64,000 bases of DNA from Sva-07 sp963716095 (GCA_963716095.1 CAVQSV010000003.1:53803-117802), one strand, 5' to 3'. Shown: positions 22,794 through 32,077, counted from the stretch's first letter. Made by a program: numbers and translations. The notes: a model not told the origin generated them from the sequence alone.

Positions 22794-24023
22794 TCAGGTG
22801 CTGGTCTTCTTGCGGATCTCGACGATCTTCTCGCCGGCGTGGTTGGCGTCGGCACCCTTGTCGTCGAGCAAGCGGGCGCGATCCTTCTCGGCTTCGCGGG
22901 CGGCCTTGACCAGGTCGACCCGGGCAAGTGCGGCCTCGACTCCGTGTTCGCCGATGAACTCTGCCCACTCGACGAGCTGATCGACCATCTCGTCCTCGGG
23001 CACCACCGCGACGTTCTGGCCCTTGACGAAGAGGTGCCCACGCTTGTTGCCCGCAGCGATGCCGAGGTCGGCGTCGCGCGCCTCGCCGGGGCCGTTGACG
23101 ACACAGCCCATCACGGCGATCTGCAGCGGGATCTCGCGGTCGGCGAACGCATCCATCGCCCGATTGGCGACCTCGATCACATCGACTTCGGCACGCCCGC
23201 ACGACGGACACGCGATCAGATCGACGTTCTTGCGCTCGCGTAGCCCCAGCGCTTCGAGCAGCTGGCGGCCTGCCTTGGCCTCCTCGACTGGATCGGCGGT
23301 GAGCGAGTAGCGGATCGTGTCGCCGATTCCTTCCATCAACAGCGTCGCGATTCCGGCGGTGGCCTTGATCAGTCCGGCCGGCGGTGGCCCCGCTTCGGTG
23401 ACGCCGAGGTGCAGCGGGTGATCGGTCACCTCGGACAGCTGACGGTAGGCCTCGACCATCAGCGGCACGCTGGAGGCCTTGACCGAGATCTTGATGTCGG
23501 TGAAGCCGACCTCGTCGAAGTAGGCGATCTCCTGCTGTGCCGACTCGACCATCGCCTCCGGCGTCGCCGCGCCGTACTTCTCGTAGAGCGACGGATCGAG
23601 CGACCCGGCGTTGACACCGATACGGATCGGCAGGCCCCGATCGCGGGCCTCCGATGCCACCGCCTTGATGTGGTCGGGCTTGCGGATGTTGCCCGGGTTG
23701 AGCCGCAACCCGTGCACCCCGGCTTCCATGGCAGCGAGCGCCATCTTGTACTGGTGGTGGATGTCGGCGATGATCGGCACCGGCGAACGCGGCACGATCT
23801 GGGCGAGCCCTTCGGCGGCTTCGGTCTCGTTGCAGGTGCACCGCACGATGTCCGCACCGGCCGCAGCCAGTGCGTAGATCTGCTGGAGCGTGCCCTCGAC
23901 GTCCGCTGTCTTGGTGATCGTCATCGACTGCACCGTGATCGGTGCGTCACCGCCGACCTTGACGTTGCCGACCGAGATCTGACGGGTTGGTTTGCGAGCG
24001 ACGAGTGCGCTGGAGACGTCCAC
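22794..24023 (-). CDS. ispG: 4-hydroxy-3-methylbut-2-en-1-yl diphosphate synthase (IspG/GcpE)
   Basis: The 409-residue iron-sulfur enzyme for the penultimate step of the MEP isoprenoid pathway. The N-terminal TIM barrel opens RQISVGNVKVGGDAPITVQS and includes GLRLNPGN; the C-terminal [4Fe-4S] domain has CPSCGR (about 272) and GCVVNGPGEA (about 305) with the cluster cysteines. GTG 24023 start. It is the last gene of the minus-strand core block, 10 bp after rseP, and shares the MEP pathway with dxr two genes upstream. Confidence 0.96.
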   Translation of the reverse strand: MDVSSALVARKPTRQISVGNVKVGGDAPITVQSMTITKTADVEGTLQQIYALAAAGADIVRCTCNETEAAEGLAQIVPRSPVPIIADIHHQYKMALAAMEAGVHGLRLNPGNIRKPDHIKAVASEARDRGLPIRIGVNAGSLDPSLYEKYGAATPEAMVESAQQEIAYFDEVGFTDIKISVKASSVPLMVEAYRQLSEVTDHPLHLGVTEAGPPPAGLIKATAGIATLLMEGIGDTIRYSLTADPVEEAKAGRQLLEALGLRERKNVDLIACPSCGRAEVDVIEVANRAMDAFADREIPLQIAVMGCVVNGPGEARDADLGIAAGNKRGHLFVKGQNVAVVPEDEMVDQLVEWAEFIGEHGVEAALARVDLVKAAREAEKDRARLLDDKGADANHAGEKIVEIRKKTST

Positions 24024-24033
24024 GAGAAGCGTG

Positions 24034-25389
24034 CTATCCGATCGGGTCGGTGATGTCGAGGTACAAGCCGGTGAACATCAGCATCATCAGCACCACGATG
24101 ACCCCCATCGCGAACGGCATCAGCCGCTCGACGTCGGCGAAGTAGCGACCGGCCGTGTGCTTGCGCTTCTCCTGGATGCGTTCGTACACGGCGATCGCCG
24201 CGTGCCCCCCGTCGAGCGGCAGCAGCGGCGCCATGTTGAAGACCCCGACGAAGATGTTCAGGATCGCCAACAGATACAGCACGCCGGCGAGGCCGCCGGA
24301 GTCGCCGACGTCGTCGGACACCGTGGCGACGCCGTAGATGGTGGTGGGCCGGGCGGTCGGGTCGGCGTTCTCGGTGTCGGTGACCTGATTGACCAGGTTG
24401 ACCGGGTTGAGCACCTTCACGATGCCCTTCGTCGACTCCCAGGTGACGGGGAAGACGTCGGTGACCGCATTGACCGCCGAGCCGGCGATGCCGTGGTCCT
24501 GGTAGAGCGGCGGGCTGAACGAACGGACGCCGAGCAGCGCGGAGCCGAACAGCGGGTCGTCCTCGGGTACCGAGGTGTTCGCCCCGAGACCGACCGGAAT
24601 CGTGAGTGTCTCACCGTCGCGGATCACGACGAGTTCGACCACGTCGCCAGGATCGAAGCTGCGCACGGTTTCACCGAGTTCGACCGAAGAGGTGACAGCG
24701 ATGCCTTCGACCGACACGATCTCGTCGTCGTCGCGGACGCCGGCACCCCACGCAGGAAGCTCCTGTGCTGCGGCACCGACGATCACGCGCGGTTCGTCCT
24801 GCGCCGTGATCTCACCCTGGGTGGAGTACACGCCGAACAGCAGCACGATCGCGATCAGGATGTGCATGATCGAACCAGCCGAGATCACGAGCAACCGCTT
24901 CGGGAAGCTCTGCTGACGGTAACTCCGACCTTCGTCGCCGGGGTCCACCTCGTCCATGCGGTTCATGCCGATGATGCGCACGAACGCACCGAGCGGAAGC
25001 GCACGCACGCCGTACTCGGTCTCGCCGCGACGGAAGCTCCACAGGCGCGGCCCGAAGAACAAGAAGAACTGTGTGACCTTCATCCCCGTCCACCGGGCGG
25101 TGAGGTAGTGACCGAGCTCGTGGAGGAAGATCGAGATCACGACGCCGACGACGAAGACGAAGATCCAGATGTTGACGAACGCGAGCCATGCGAACAGCGC
25201 CAGGATCGCCGCCATCGACAGCAGCCCCTTCCAGCCGCCGGCGACCTCGTCCTCGCCGTGTTCGCTCACGGCGCCACCGGCCATGATCTCGCTCTTCATC
25301 CGATCGGAGCGGGTGAAGGCAGGCGGTGGCAGCGATTCGCCTGAGCGATCGTCTTGCTGATCGTTGCGTGGAGTGAGTTGGTCGGTCAT
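24034..25389 (-). CDS. rseP: Site-2 intramembrane zinc metalloprotease (RseP/Rip1 type, M50)
   Basis: A 451-residue membrane protease that cuts transmembrane regulators such as anti-sigma factors. A hydrophilic N-terminal tail of about 50 residues precedes membrane segments; the first carries zinc motif HELGH (about 90). A PDZ domain (about 180-270) follows, then the membrane region with NMAPLLPLDGGH (about 383-394), the second active-site motif, and a last helix. Larger than some homologues because of the tail and a loop rich in Asp/Thr (about 330-345). ATG 25389 overlaps the dxr stop by 4 bp. Mycobacteria have the same dxr-rip1-ispG order. Confidence 0.93.
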   Translation of the reverse strand: MTDQLTPRNDQQDDRSGESLPPPAFTRSDRMKSEIMAGGAVSEHGEDEVAGGWKGLLSMAAILALFAWLAFVNIWIFVFVVGVVISIFLHELGHYLTARWTGMKVTQFFLFFGPRLWSFRRGETEYGVRALPLGAFVRIIGMNRMDEVDPGDEGRSYRQQSFPKRLLVISAGSIMHILIAIVLLFGVYSTQGEITAQDEPRVIVGAAAQELPAWGAGVRDDDEIVSVEGIAVTSSVELGETVRSFDPGDVVELVVIRDGETLTIPVGLGANTSVPEDDPLFGSALLGVRSFSPPLYQDHGIAGSAVNAVTDVFPVTWESTKGIVKVLNPVNLVNQVTDTENADPTARPTTIYGVATVSDDVGDSGGLAGVLYLLAILNIFVGVFNMAPLLPLDGGHAAIAVYERIQEKRKHTAGRYFADVERLMPFAMGVIVVLMMLMFTGLYLDITDPIG

Positions 25390-26588
25390 GTCGATCGTTT
25401 CGAGAGCAGCCGTTTCGAGATGAGGTCACGAGCGATCCGCCGAGCCTGGGCATCGGCATCGATCACATCGTCGACCGTGTGGGGGATTGCACCATCATGC
25501 ATCGCAAGTACGTCAACACAGACGTCAGGGATCTCATTCCATCGCAAGTTCCCTGCCAAGAATGCGTCAACCGCCTCCTCGTTGGCGGCACTCAGCCAGG
25601 CAGGCGCTGTTCCGCCGAGCCGACCGGCGTCGTACGCGAGGTCGAGACACCGGAACGTGGCGCGGTCGGGTGCCTCGAAGTCGAGCCGAGACAGCTCCGT
25701 CCAGTCGATCCGACCGAACGCGGTGCCGATTCTGTCGGGAAAACCGAGGGCATAGCCGATCGGCAAGCGCATGTCCGGCAGGCTGAGCTGGGCGATCGTC
25801 GAGCCGTCGGTGTACTCGACCATCGAGTGCACCACCGACTGCGGATGCACGACCACGTCGATGTCGTCGTACGGGGTGCCGTACAACTCGTGGGCCTCGA
25901 TGACCTCGAGCCCCTTGTTCATCAACGTGCTGGAGTCGACGGTGATCTTCGGCCCCATGCTCCACGTCGGGTGAGCCAGGGCCGCCTCGACGGTGACGCT
26001 GGCCAGTTCGCCGGCCGTGCGACCACGGAACGGACCACCACTCGCAGTGAGCAACAGGCGGGCCACCTCACGTTCGGTGGCCGCAGACGAGCGGAGGCAC
26101 TGGTGCAGCGCACAGTGCTCACTGTCGACGGGCACCAACTCGGCACCCGGCACCGACCGCAGGGGCTGCACCACCGGGCCCGCAGCAATGAGGCTCTCCT
26201 TGTTGGCGAGCGCCAGCCGCTTGCCGGTCCGCAGGGTCTCGATCGTGACGGCGAGTCCGGCGAATCCGACGACACCGTTGACCACCACGTCGGCTGGTTC
26301 GACGACCGCTGCCAACTCGGCGACGACCTCGACACCAGGGAGCGCATCAGCGACCTCTCGACGAGCCGCCTCGTCGGCGACCGCCACCACACGCGGCGCG
26401 CAGCGTCGTGCCTGTTCGATCACTGCGGCAGCCGAACTTCCGACGGCCAAGGCGGCAACCTCGTACGATCCGGGCGTTCGTGCGTTCTCGGCCTCGATCA
26501 CCTCGAGGGTCTGGGTGCCGATCGAGCCGCTCGAGCCCGCGATCGCGACCCGGGTCGCGCTGCCGCCGGCAGACAGCGTGCGCGACAT
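25386..26588 (-). CDS. dxr: 1-deoxy-D-xylulose 5-phosphate reductoisomerase
   Basis: The 400-residue NADPH-dependent second enzyme of the MEP pathway, forming 2-C-methyl-D-erythritol 4-phosphate. The dinucleotide motif GSSGSIGTQT (about 19-28), ANKESLI (about 128), the metal and substrate loop VDSEHCALHQCL (about 154) and LTASGGPFRG (about 180) are all present. ATG 26588. Ends with a 4-bp overlap into rseP, and starts 7 bp after cdsA, so it is inside a tightly packed operon. Confidence 0.95.
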   Translation of the reverse strand: MSRTLSAGGSATRVAIAGSSGSIGTQTLEVIEAENARTPGSYEVAALAVGSSAAAVIEQARRCAPRVVAVADEAARREVADALPGVEVVAELAAVVEPADVVVNGVVGFAGLAVTIETLRTGKRLALANKESLIAAGPVVQPLRSVPGAELVPVDSEHCALHQCLRSSAATEREVARLLLTASGGPFRGRTAGELASVTVEAALAHPTWSMGPKITVDSSTLMNKGLEVIEAHELYGTPYDDIDVVVHPQSVVHSMVEYTDGSTIAQLSLPDMRLPIGYALGFPDRIGTAFGRIDWTELSRLDFEAPDRATFRCLDLAYDAGRLGGTAPAWLSAANEEAVDAFLAGNLRWNEIPDVCVDVLAMHDGAIPHTVDDVIDADAQARRIARDLISKRLLSKRST

Positions 26589-26595
26589 CAGCTGC

Positions 26596-28023
26596 TCAGA
26601 GCGCCGTCCACGGCTCGACCACCAGCATCAGGTAGTACACCGCCGGCAACGTGAACAAGAAGCCGTCGAACCGGTCGAGCACGCCACCATGACCCCGGAT
26701 GATCGCTCCGAAGTCCTTGACGTCGAGATTGCGCTTGAACATGCTCTCGGTGAGATCTCCGAGCGGTGCCATCGCCGAGATCACGATGCCGAGCATCAGC
26801 AGGTGGCTGGTGCTCGACCAGGTGTCGCTGAGGTTCTGCATGCCGATGATCAGCATCACGAGCAGCGTGAGGATCGTGCCGCCGAGCAGCCCTTCGAGCG
26901 ACTTGCCGGGGCTGATCCACGGCCGAAGCGGTGTGCGACCGAATGCCGTGCCGACGAAGTAGGCGCCGACATCGTTCGCGACCACGCCGACGGCAATCAG
27001 CACCAGGGTGTCGGTTCCCCACGGCGTGCCGTTGCCGAAGTTCGACCAGGCGAGGATCAGCGCCGCATACGAGCCGAGCACACCGATCCACACCACACCG
27101 AGCATGGTGATCGCCATGTTCGGCATCGGGCCGGCCTCGACCGAGTCGGCTGCGATGAAGCTGATCGCTCCGGCGAAGAACGCGAACGCCAGCACCATCG
27201 GAATCGCCTGCTCGCCCACCCAGTAGGCGGCCAACGGTGCAGCCACGCAGGCAGCGACACCCACGGCGATCACGGGGCGATAGCCCTTGTCGGTCACCCG
27301 TGCGAAGTACTCGACCGCGGCGAGCCCGAGCGCAATCGTCACGAACGCCATCGCTCCAGCGGGCCGCCACATCGCAAGCGCGAGGAAGACTGCGGCGAGA
27401 GCCAGGCCCGACGCAACGGCGATCGGCAAGTTCCGTCCATCGGCCGCCGGCGGTGTTGCGCCGGCACTCGGTGGACGTTGCGGGGCTGCGCCCCGGCGCT
27501 TGGGATCCGGGCGACGCGGCATCCCCGACGGATCGGTGCCGATCGTGATCCGGGCGGGTTCGCGTCGCGCTGGTTCTGCGGCGTCGGTGACCGGTACGGC
27601 ACCTGACGTACGCGCCGCCGACTCGGCGACAGGCGCATCGTCGACGGTCGGATCGTCGTGCCAGCTGAGTTCGCCGGTCGGGTCCTTCGGAGCTTCGTCG
27701 ACGACGTCGTCACCATCGGTGGACCCGGCAAACGACGACCAGACATCGACGTCGTCCGTGGGGTCGGGTGGCGCCTGAGCGGCATCGATTCGTGGGACCT
27801 CGCCCGTCGGCGGATCGGTCCAGTGCGGAAGCGCGCCGGAATCGTCACCGCCGAGGCTGATCGCCCCCGCTGCGGGATCGTCGTCGAACGACACCGCCGG
27901 CTGCTCGGTGGTGGCGCCGAAGAGCGGTCCACCGAATTCGTCGTCGTCGAACGAGTCCATCTCGCTCTCGAACGGACCCGCTTTGCGCCGCGACGCGGCC
28001 TTGTCGTCGTCCCAATCACTCAT
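26596..28023 (-). CDS. cdsA: Phosphatidate cytidylyltransferase with long acidic N-terminal extension
   Basis: Forms CDP-diacylglycerol for phospholipid synthesis. The C-terminal part (about 200-475) has about eight hydrophobic segments and the family signature PLGDLTESMFKRNLDVKDFG followed by GHGGVLDRFDG near the end; SPGKSLEGLLGG is the upstream conserved loop. The first 190 residues are unusual: hydrophilic, rich in Asp, Pro and Ala, with no membrane segment, presumably a disordered cytosolic tail. Typical CdsA is about 270-300 residues. ATG 28023 has no better internal alternative except in the middle of the tail, so the tail is probably real. Confidence 0.9.
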   Translation of the reverse strand: MSDWDDDKAASRRKAGPFESEMDSFDDDEFGGPLFGATTEQPAVSFDDDPAAGAISLGGDDSGALPHWTDPPTGEVPRIDAAQAPPDPTDDVDVWSSFAGSTDGDDVVDEAPKDPTGELSWHDDPTVDDAPVAESAARTSGAVPVTDAAEPARREPARITIGTDPSGMPRRPDPKRRGAAPQRPPSAGATPPAADGRNLPIAVASGLALAAVFLALAMWRPAGAMAFVTIALGLAAVEYFARVTDKGYRPVIAVGVAACVAAPLAAYWVGEQAIPMVLAFAFFAGAISFIAADSVEAGPMPNMAITMLGVVWIGVLGSYAALILAWSNFGNGTPWGTDTLVLIAVGVVANDVGAYFVGTAFGRTPLRPWISPGKSLEGLLGGTILTLLVMLIIGMQNLSDTWSSTSHLLMLGIVISAMAPLGDLTESMFKRNLDVKDFGAIIRGHGGVLDRFDGFLFTLPAVYYLMLVVEPWTAL

Positions 28024-28071
28024 GTCAGTGTCCTTCCCCCAGAGTTCCAGGCCGAGCAGGTGCGGTTGGCC

Positions 28072-28629
28072 TCATACCTCGAGCAGCTCCTGCTCTTTGC
28101 GCCCCAGCGCCGCGTCGATGTGCTCGACGTGGTCGTGGGTCACTTTTTCGAGTTCCTTCTCGGCCCGCTCGAGTTCGTCGGCGGAGATCTCGCCGTCCTT
28201 CTCAGCAGCCTCCATCGCCTTGCGGGCATCGCGTCGCGCTCCGCGGACAGCGATACGACCGTCTTCGGCCATGTGCTTGACGACTTTGACGTACTCGCGG
28301 CGACGCTCTTCGGTCAGCTGCGGCAGCGAGAGCCGGATCGAGATGCCATCGTTGTTCGGTGCCACGCCGAGATCGCTGTCGCGGATCGCCTTCTCGATCG
28401 ATTCGAGCGTGCCTCGATCGTGGGGCTTGATCAGCAGCTGTCGAGCCTCGGGCACGGAGATCGATGCCAACTGCTGCAACGGAACGGCGGCACCGTAGTA
28501 CTCGATGGTGATTCGCTCGACCAGCGATGGCGTTGCCCTCCCCGTGCGCACGGTGGAGAACTGCGACTGCGTGTGTTCCACCGCATTGTCCATCTTCTCC
28601 ATTGCTTCCAGCATGGTCTCGTCGATCAC
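28072..28629 (-). CDS. frr: Ribosome recycling factor
   Basis: The 185-residue factor that splits post-termination ribosomes with EF-G. The full family pattern is seen: opening (V)IDETMLEAMEKMDNAVEH, SQFSTVRTGRATPSLVERI, the hinge and domain II region PLQQLASISVPEAR, and the C-terminal helical end. GTG 28629 gives the normal length and start sequence; a longer in-frame reading to 28746 would overlap pyrH with no similarity. 82 bp downstream of pyrH, as in most bacteria. Confidence 0.96.
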   Translation of the reverse strand: MIDETMLEAMEKMDNAVEHTQSQFSTVRTGRATPSLVERITIEYYGAAVPLQQLASISVPEARQLLIKPHDRGTLESIEKAIRDSDLGVAPNNDGISIRLSLPQLTEERRREYVKVVKHMAEDGRIAVRGARRDARKAMEAAEKDGEISADELERAEKELEKVTHDHVEHIDAALGRKEQELLEV

Positions 28630-28711
28630 GCCAGCCAGCGTACTCAGCGCAGGCCCACACACCAGACCTTCACGGTCGACATGGCGTCGCCCGAGCGCAC
28701 GAGCGCGCTGG

Positions 28712-29470
28712 TCAGACCTCGTGAACGAGCGTCCCTTCGTGTCCACCCTGCACGATGCTGCGCAGCGAACCGGGTTTCGACATGTCGAACACCACGATCG
28801 GAATGCCGTTGTCGCGGCAGAACGCGATTGCGGTTGCGTCCATGACCTTGAGGTTCTTGGTCATCACCTCGAGGTAACCGACCTCGTCGTACTTGGTCGC
28901 AGTCGCATCGTGGCGAGGGTCGGCGGAGTAGACACCGTCGACCCCGGAGTGGGTGCCTTTGATGACCACGTCGGCTTCGATCTCGGCTGCACGGAGCGCA
29001 GCGGCGGTATCGGTGGTGAAGAACGGGTTGCCGGTGCCGGCCGCGAAGATCACGACGCGGCCCTTCTCCAGGTGGCGGACAGCGCGGCGGCGAATGTACG
29101 CCTCGGCAATACGTGGCATCTCGATCGCCGACTGCACACGGGTGTCCTGCCCGAGCCGTTCGAGTGCGTCCTGGAGGGCCAGGGCGTTCATCACGGTGCC
29201 CAGCATGCCGATGTGGTCGGACTGGGTGGCGTCCATGCCGCTCAACGAGCCGGTACGGCCGCGCCAGAAGTTGCCGCCACCGACGACGACGGCGACGTCG
29301 ACCCCGACGTTCTGGCGCAGGTCGACGATGTCGCGAGCAGTCGATTCGAGCGTCGCTCCGTCGAGACCCTTGCCCGAGTCTCCGGCGAGCGCCTCGCCCG
29401 ACGGCTTGAACACGATCCGCTTCCAGCTCGGACGCGGGCCCCCACGGGGATGGATCGGGTCGTCACTCAT
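28712..29470 (-). CDS. pyrH: Uridylate kinase (UMP kinase)
   Basis: The 252-residue bacterial hexameric UMP kinase of the amino-acid-kinase fold, converting UMP to UDP. Motifs: RIVFKPSGEALAGD (phosphate loop; Pro replaces the more common Leu/Ile), VVVGGGNFWRG (about 62-72), DHIGMLGTVMNALALQDALE, GTGNPFFTTDTAAALRA and GTHSGVDGVYSADPR. ATG 29470. A 15-residue basic leader precedes the first strand. It lies between tsf (109 bp away) and frr, the usual order. Confidence 0.95.
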   Translation of the reverse strand: MSDDPIHPRGGPRPSWKRIVFKPSGEALAGDSGKGLDGATLESTARDIVDLRQNVGVDVAVVVGGGNFWRGRTGSLSGMDATQSDHIGMLGTVMNALALQDALERLGQDTRVQSAIEMPRIAEAYIRRRAVRHLEKGRVVIFAAGTGNPFFTTDTAAALRAAEIEADVVIKGTHSGVDGVYSADPRHDATATKYDEVGYLEVMTKNLKVMDATAIAFCRDNGIPIVVFDMSKPGSLRSIVQGGHEGTLVHEV

Positions 29471-29579
29471 CGATGACCGACCGTACTCGGCCAGGTTGTT
29501 CGAGACGGGAGATGCGGAACTCGGACAGTTGCGCCCAGAGCGCAGTGTTCCGAGAATCGGCTGCCCCGACGCATTCCGC
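29471..29579. other. Intergenic gap tsf-pyrH, no feature seen
   Basis: A 109-bp gap between two same-strand genes. I see no open frame with coding character, no strong inverted repeat and no clear promoter; a pyrH promoter may lie here but no convincing -35/-10 pair is visible. Confidence 0.4.
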
Positions 29580-30368
29580 TCAACCGATTTCGACTTGGGC
29601 GAAGCTGACGATGCTTGCGCCGCCGATGAACTGGCTCACCGACTGCTTGTCGTCTTTGGCGTAGGGCTGGTCGAGCAGCGCGACGTCCTTGAAGAACCCG
29701 TTGAGACGGCCTTCGACGATCTTCGGAAGCGCTGCGTCGGGCTTTCCCTCGTTCCGGCTGATCGTTTCGAGCGTTGCCCGCTCGGCGGCGACCACGTCTT
29801 CGGGGACGTCGTCGCGGCTCAGATACGTCGGACGGGCGAAGGCGATGTGCACGGCGACGTCGTGAGCGAGCTCGGGTGTTCCGTCGGCGATCTCGACGAG
29901 GACGCCATTGACGCCTCGGCCACCCTGGATGTGCTGGTAGCTCCCGATGACGTTGCCGTCGGCGGCCTCGATGCGCTTGACCTCACCGAGGCCGATGTTC
30001 TCCTTGAGCGTGACCTTCAGCTCTTCGAGCTCGGTCGCCCGCTCACTGACGGCGTCGACGCCCTTGGCGGCGACGAGTGCGGCCAGTGCGTCGGCCTCGG
30101 CCTTGAACTGGTCGGAGCCGGCGACGAAGTCGGTCTCGCTCTTGAGTTCGACGATGGCGCCGACGTTGCCGTCGATGAGGAGACTGACGACGCCCTGGGA
30201 GGCGTCGCGATCCTCGCGCTTGGCGCTGGCTGCCAAGCCCTTCTCTCGCAGCCAGGTCTTGGCCGCTTCGATGTCGCCGTCGTTCTCCTGGAGGGCCTTC
30301 TTGCAGTCCATCATCCCGGCGCCGGACGACTCGCGCAGGGCCTTGACGTCTTGTGCGGTGAATGACAT
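29580..30368 (-). CDS. tsf: Elongation factor Ts
   Basis: The 262-residue nucleotide-exchange factor for EF-Tu. The N-terminal domain MSFTAQDVKALRESSGAGMM and DCKKALQENDGDIEAAKTWL is the standard opening, followed by the core signature GNVGAIVELKSETDFVA. The C-terminal region ends KDDKQSVSQFIGGASIVSFAQVEIG. ATG 30368, 4 bp after the rpsB stop, so translation of the two is coupled. An in-frame extension overlapping rpsB has no similarity. Confidence 0.97.
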   Translation of the reverse strand: MSFTAQDVKALRESSGAGMMDCKKALQENDGDIEAAKTWLREKGLAASAKREDRDASQGVVSLLIDGNVGAIVELKSETDFVAGSDQFKAEADALAALVAAKGVDAVSERATELEELKVTLKENIGLGEVKRIEAADGNVIGSYQHIQGGRGVNGVLVEIADGTPELAHDVAVHIAFARPTYLSRDDVPEDVVAAERATLETISRNEGKPDAALPKIVEGRLNGFFKDVALLDQPYAKDDKQSVSQFIGGASIVSFAQVEIG

Positions 30369-30372
30369 GGCT

Positions 30373-31359
30373 TCAGCTCTCCTGGGGGGTTTCGTCGGTG
30401 GATGCGTCGGCCACCTGCTCGGCGACCTCGGTTGCGGTTTCCTCGGCGACCGCAGCGACGGTCTCCGCGGGCGCACCGGCGTCGGCGGCGATCTCGGCCG
30501 CGTCGGCGGCGGCTTCTTCGACCACCGGAGCGGACTTGGCCGCTTCCAGACGGGCGTCGCGATCGGCCTGGGCCTGCGCGGCGGCGTCACGCGCTGCAGC
30601 CTGGGCGGCAGCGAACTCGGCCTCTTCCTCGGGGGTGCGCTCGGCGACCGGGGCGGGTGCCGGGTTGCGCTTGTTGGCGATGAAGCGACCTTCCTCGACA
30701 GCATCGGCGATCACGCGGGCGAACAGGCTGTTCGAGCGGATGGCGTCGTCGTTGCCCGGGATCGGGTACTGGATCACTTCGGGGTCGACGTTGGTGTCGA
30801 CGACGGCGACCACGGGGATGCCGAGCTTGTTGGCCTCGGTGACGGCGATGTGCTCCTTCTTCGTGTCGAGCACGAAGATCGCGTCAGGCGCCTTCTTCAT
30901 GCCGCGCAGACCACCGAGGTTGCGCTGCAACTTGGTGAGCTCGCGGTCGAGGAGGAGCGCCTCTTTCTTGATCATGGCGTCGAACTCGCCGGAGGCCTGC
31001 ATGCGCTCGTACTCGAGCATCTTGTTGACGCGCTTCGAGATGGTCTCGAAGTTGGTGAGCATGCCGCCGAGCCAACGCTCGTTGACGTAGGGCATGCCGC
31101 ACTTGTCGGCGTAGCTCTTGACGGGGTCCTGCGCCTGCTTCTTCGTGCCGACGAAGAGCACGGTGCCGCCCCCGGCGACGAGGTCGCGGACGAATCCGTA
31201 GGCGGTCTCCACCCGACCGAGCGTCTGCTCGAGGTCGATGATGTAGATGCCGTTGCGCTCACCGAAGATGAAGCGCTTCATCTTCGGGTTCCACCGACGG
31301 GTCTGGTGACCGAAATGAGCTCCGGCTTCGAGCATTTGACGCATCGTGATGACGGCCAT
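30373..31359 (-). CDS. rpsB: 30S ribosomal protein S2 with Ala/Glu-rich C-terminal extension
   Basis: Structural protein of the small subunit. Residues 1-235 are canonical (MAVITMRQMLEAGAHFGHQT, RWLGGMLTNF, GIPVVAVVDTNVDPEVIQYP, IPGNDDAIRS). Residues about 240-328 form an extension rich in Ala and Glu with repeated AA/EE patterns, probably a charged helix or disordered tail; typical bacterial S2 is 230-300 residues. ATG 31359 is preceded by GGAGAA. First gene of the rpsB-tsf pair, probably expressed from the promoter at about 31493. Confidence 0.97.
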   Translation of the reverse strand: MAVITMRQMLEAGAHFGHQTRRWNPKMKRFIFGERNGIYIIDLEQTLGRVETAYGFVRDLVAGGGTVLFVGTKKQAQDPVKSYADKCGMPYVNERWLGGMLTNFETISKRVNKMLEYERMQASGEFDAMIKKEALLLDRELTKLQRNLGGLRGMKKAPDAIFVLDTKKEHIAVTEANKLGIPVVAVVDTNVDPEVIQYPIPGNDDAIRSNSLFARVIADAVEEGRFIANKRNPAPAPVAERTPEEEAEFAAAQAAARDAAAQAQADRDARLEAAKSAPVVEEAAADAAEIAADAGAPAETVAAVAEETATEVAEQVADASTDETPQES

Positions 31360-31498
31360 GATGGTTCTCCTTGTGTGCGGTTCCGTCCCGTCGGTCGGCG
31401 CCGTTCTCTCGTCGGGCGACCGCAATGTGACCAGCGGGAAAGTGAGACGTCGCTGCGAACAGCGGCCGAGTCCATGTGGATCGACCATCGCGAGGCTA
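31360..31498 (-). promoter_or_regulatory. rpsB upstream region: candidate -10 and leader of about 125 nt
   Basis: TAGCCT on the minus strand (31498-31493) overlaps the TAG stop of the M23 gene and could be the -10 of the rpsB-tsf promoter. That would give a 5' leader of about 125 nt ending in GGAGAA before ATG 31359. In several bacteria S2 represses its own message through the leader, but I could not recognise a specific leader fold here. Confidence 0.35.
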
Positions 31499-32077
31499 TC
31501 GGAGCCCCACCCCAACCGACACCGATGAACGAACGGAACGCGTGCGGTCGCGCCGCTCACCGCTCGGCCGGCATCTCGGGCGGGCCGGTGGCGGCCGCCG
31601 CTCGGGAGTGCCGTCGAGTGCGACGAGGCGCGGACGGCCGCGTCGCTCACCGATGAATCGGGCCGGGTCGGCGTAGTCGTCTCCGATCCGCAGCCCGAAG
31701 AAGAACGATCGGGACGCCCGACCGATCGGCGCGCCGACGAGCACGACCTCGCCCCGCTGCTTCGTCGACGAGACGAGTTGGCCGTATGTGTGGCGCCAAC
31801 CGTTCGCCAATCGGACCACGACGTAGCGGACGCCGGCAACCGCGCCAACGAACTCGACACGCCCACTCGCAGCGGCGCGAACCACCACGTCGCCGCCGAC
31901 GCGGTAGTCGAGGCCCCGGTTCCCGGCACACCACGGGCAGGGCGGCTCGCGGTACGGGTCGGTCACGGTTCCGGTGACCGGCGGAAACCAGCAGGGCGCC
32001 GCGTCGGCGCGATCGCCGGCGGCGAGAACGACCACGATCGCGAACCACCAGGCCATCCAATGACGTCGAACAGACAT
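31496..32077 (-). CDS. Secreted M23/LytM-like protein, catalytic residues apparently degenerate
   Basis: A 193-residue protein with signal peptide (MSVRRHWMAWWFAIVVVLAA, cleavage near DAAP) and a LytM-like beta domain. ATG 32077 has GAAGGG 7 nt upstream. The first zinc ligand site reads NRGLDYR where active M23 peptidases have HxGxD, and the HxH motif is replaced by HTYGQL, so it may lack endopeptidase activity and act as an amidase regulator or binding domain, as known for other degenerate LytM proteins. The C-terminal 45 residues are Arg/Pro-rich. An M23 gene beside rpsB is also found in mycobacteria. Confidence 0.75.
   Translation of the reverse strand: MSVRRHWMAWWFAIVVVLAAGDRADAAPCWFPPVTGTVTDPYREPPCPWCAGNRGLDYRVGGDVVVRAAASGRVEFVGAVAGVRYVVVRLANGWRHTYGQLVSSTKQRGEVVLVGAPIGRASRSFFFGLRIGDDYADPARFIGERRGRPRLVALDGTPERRPPPARPRCRPSGERRDRTRSVRSSVSVGVGLR

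Noticed and set aside
23992..25344. 450-codon open frame opposite ispG/rseP
   Set aside because: Antisense shadow; Asp/His/Arg-rich composition typical of reversed high-GC codons.
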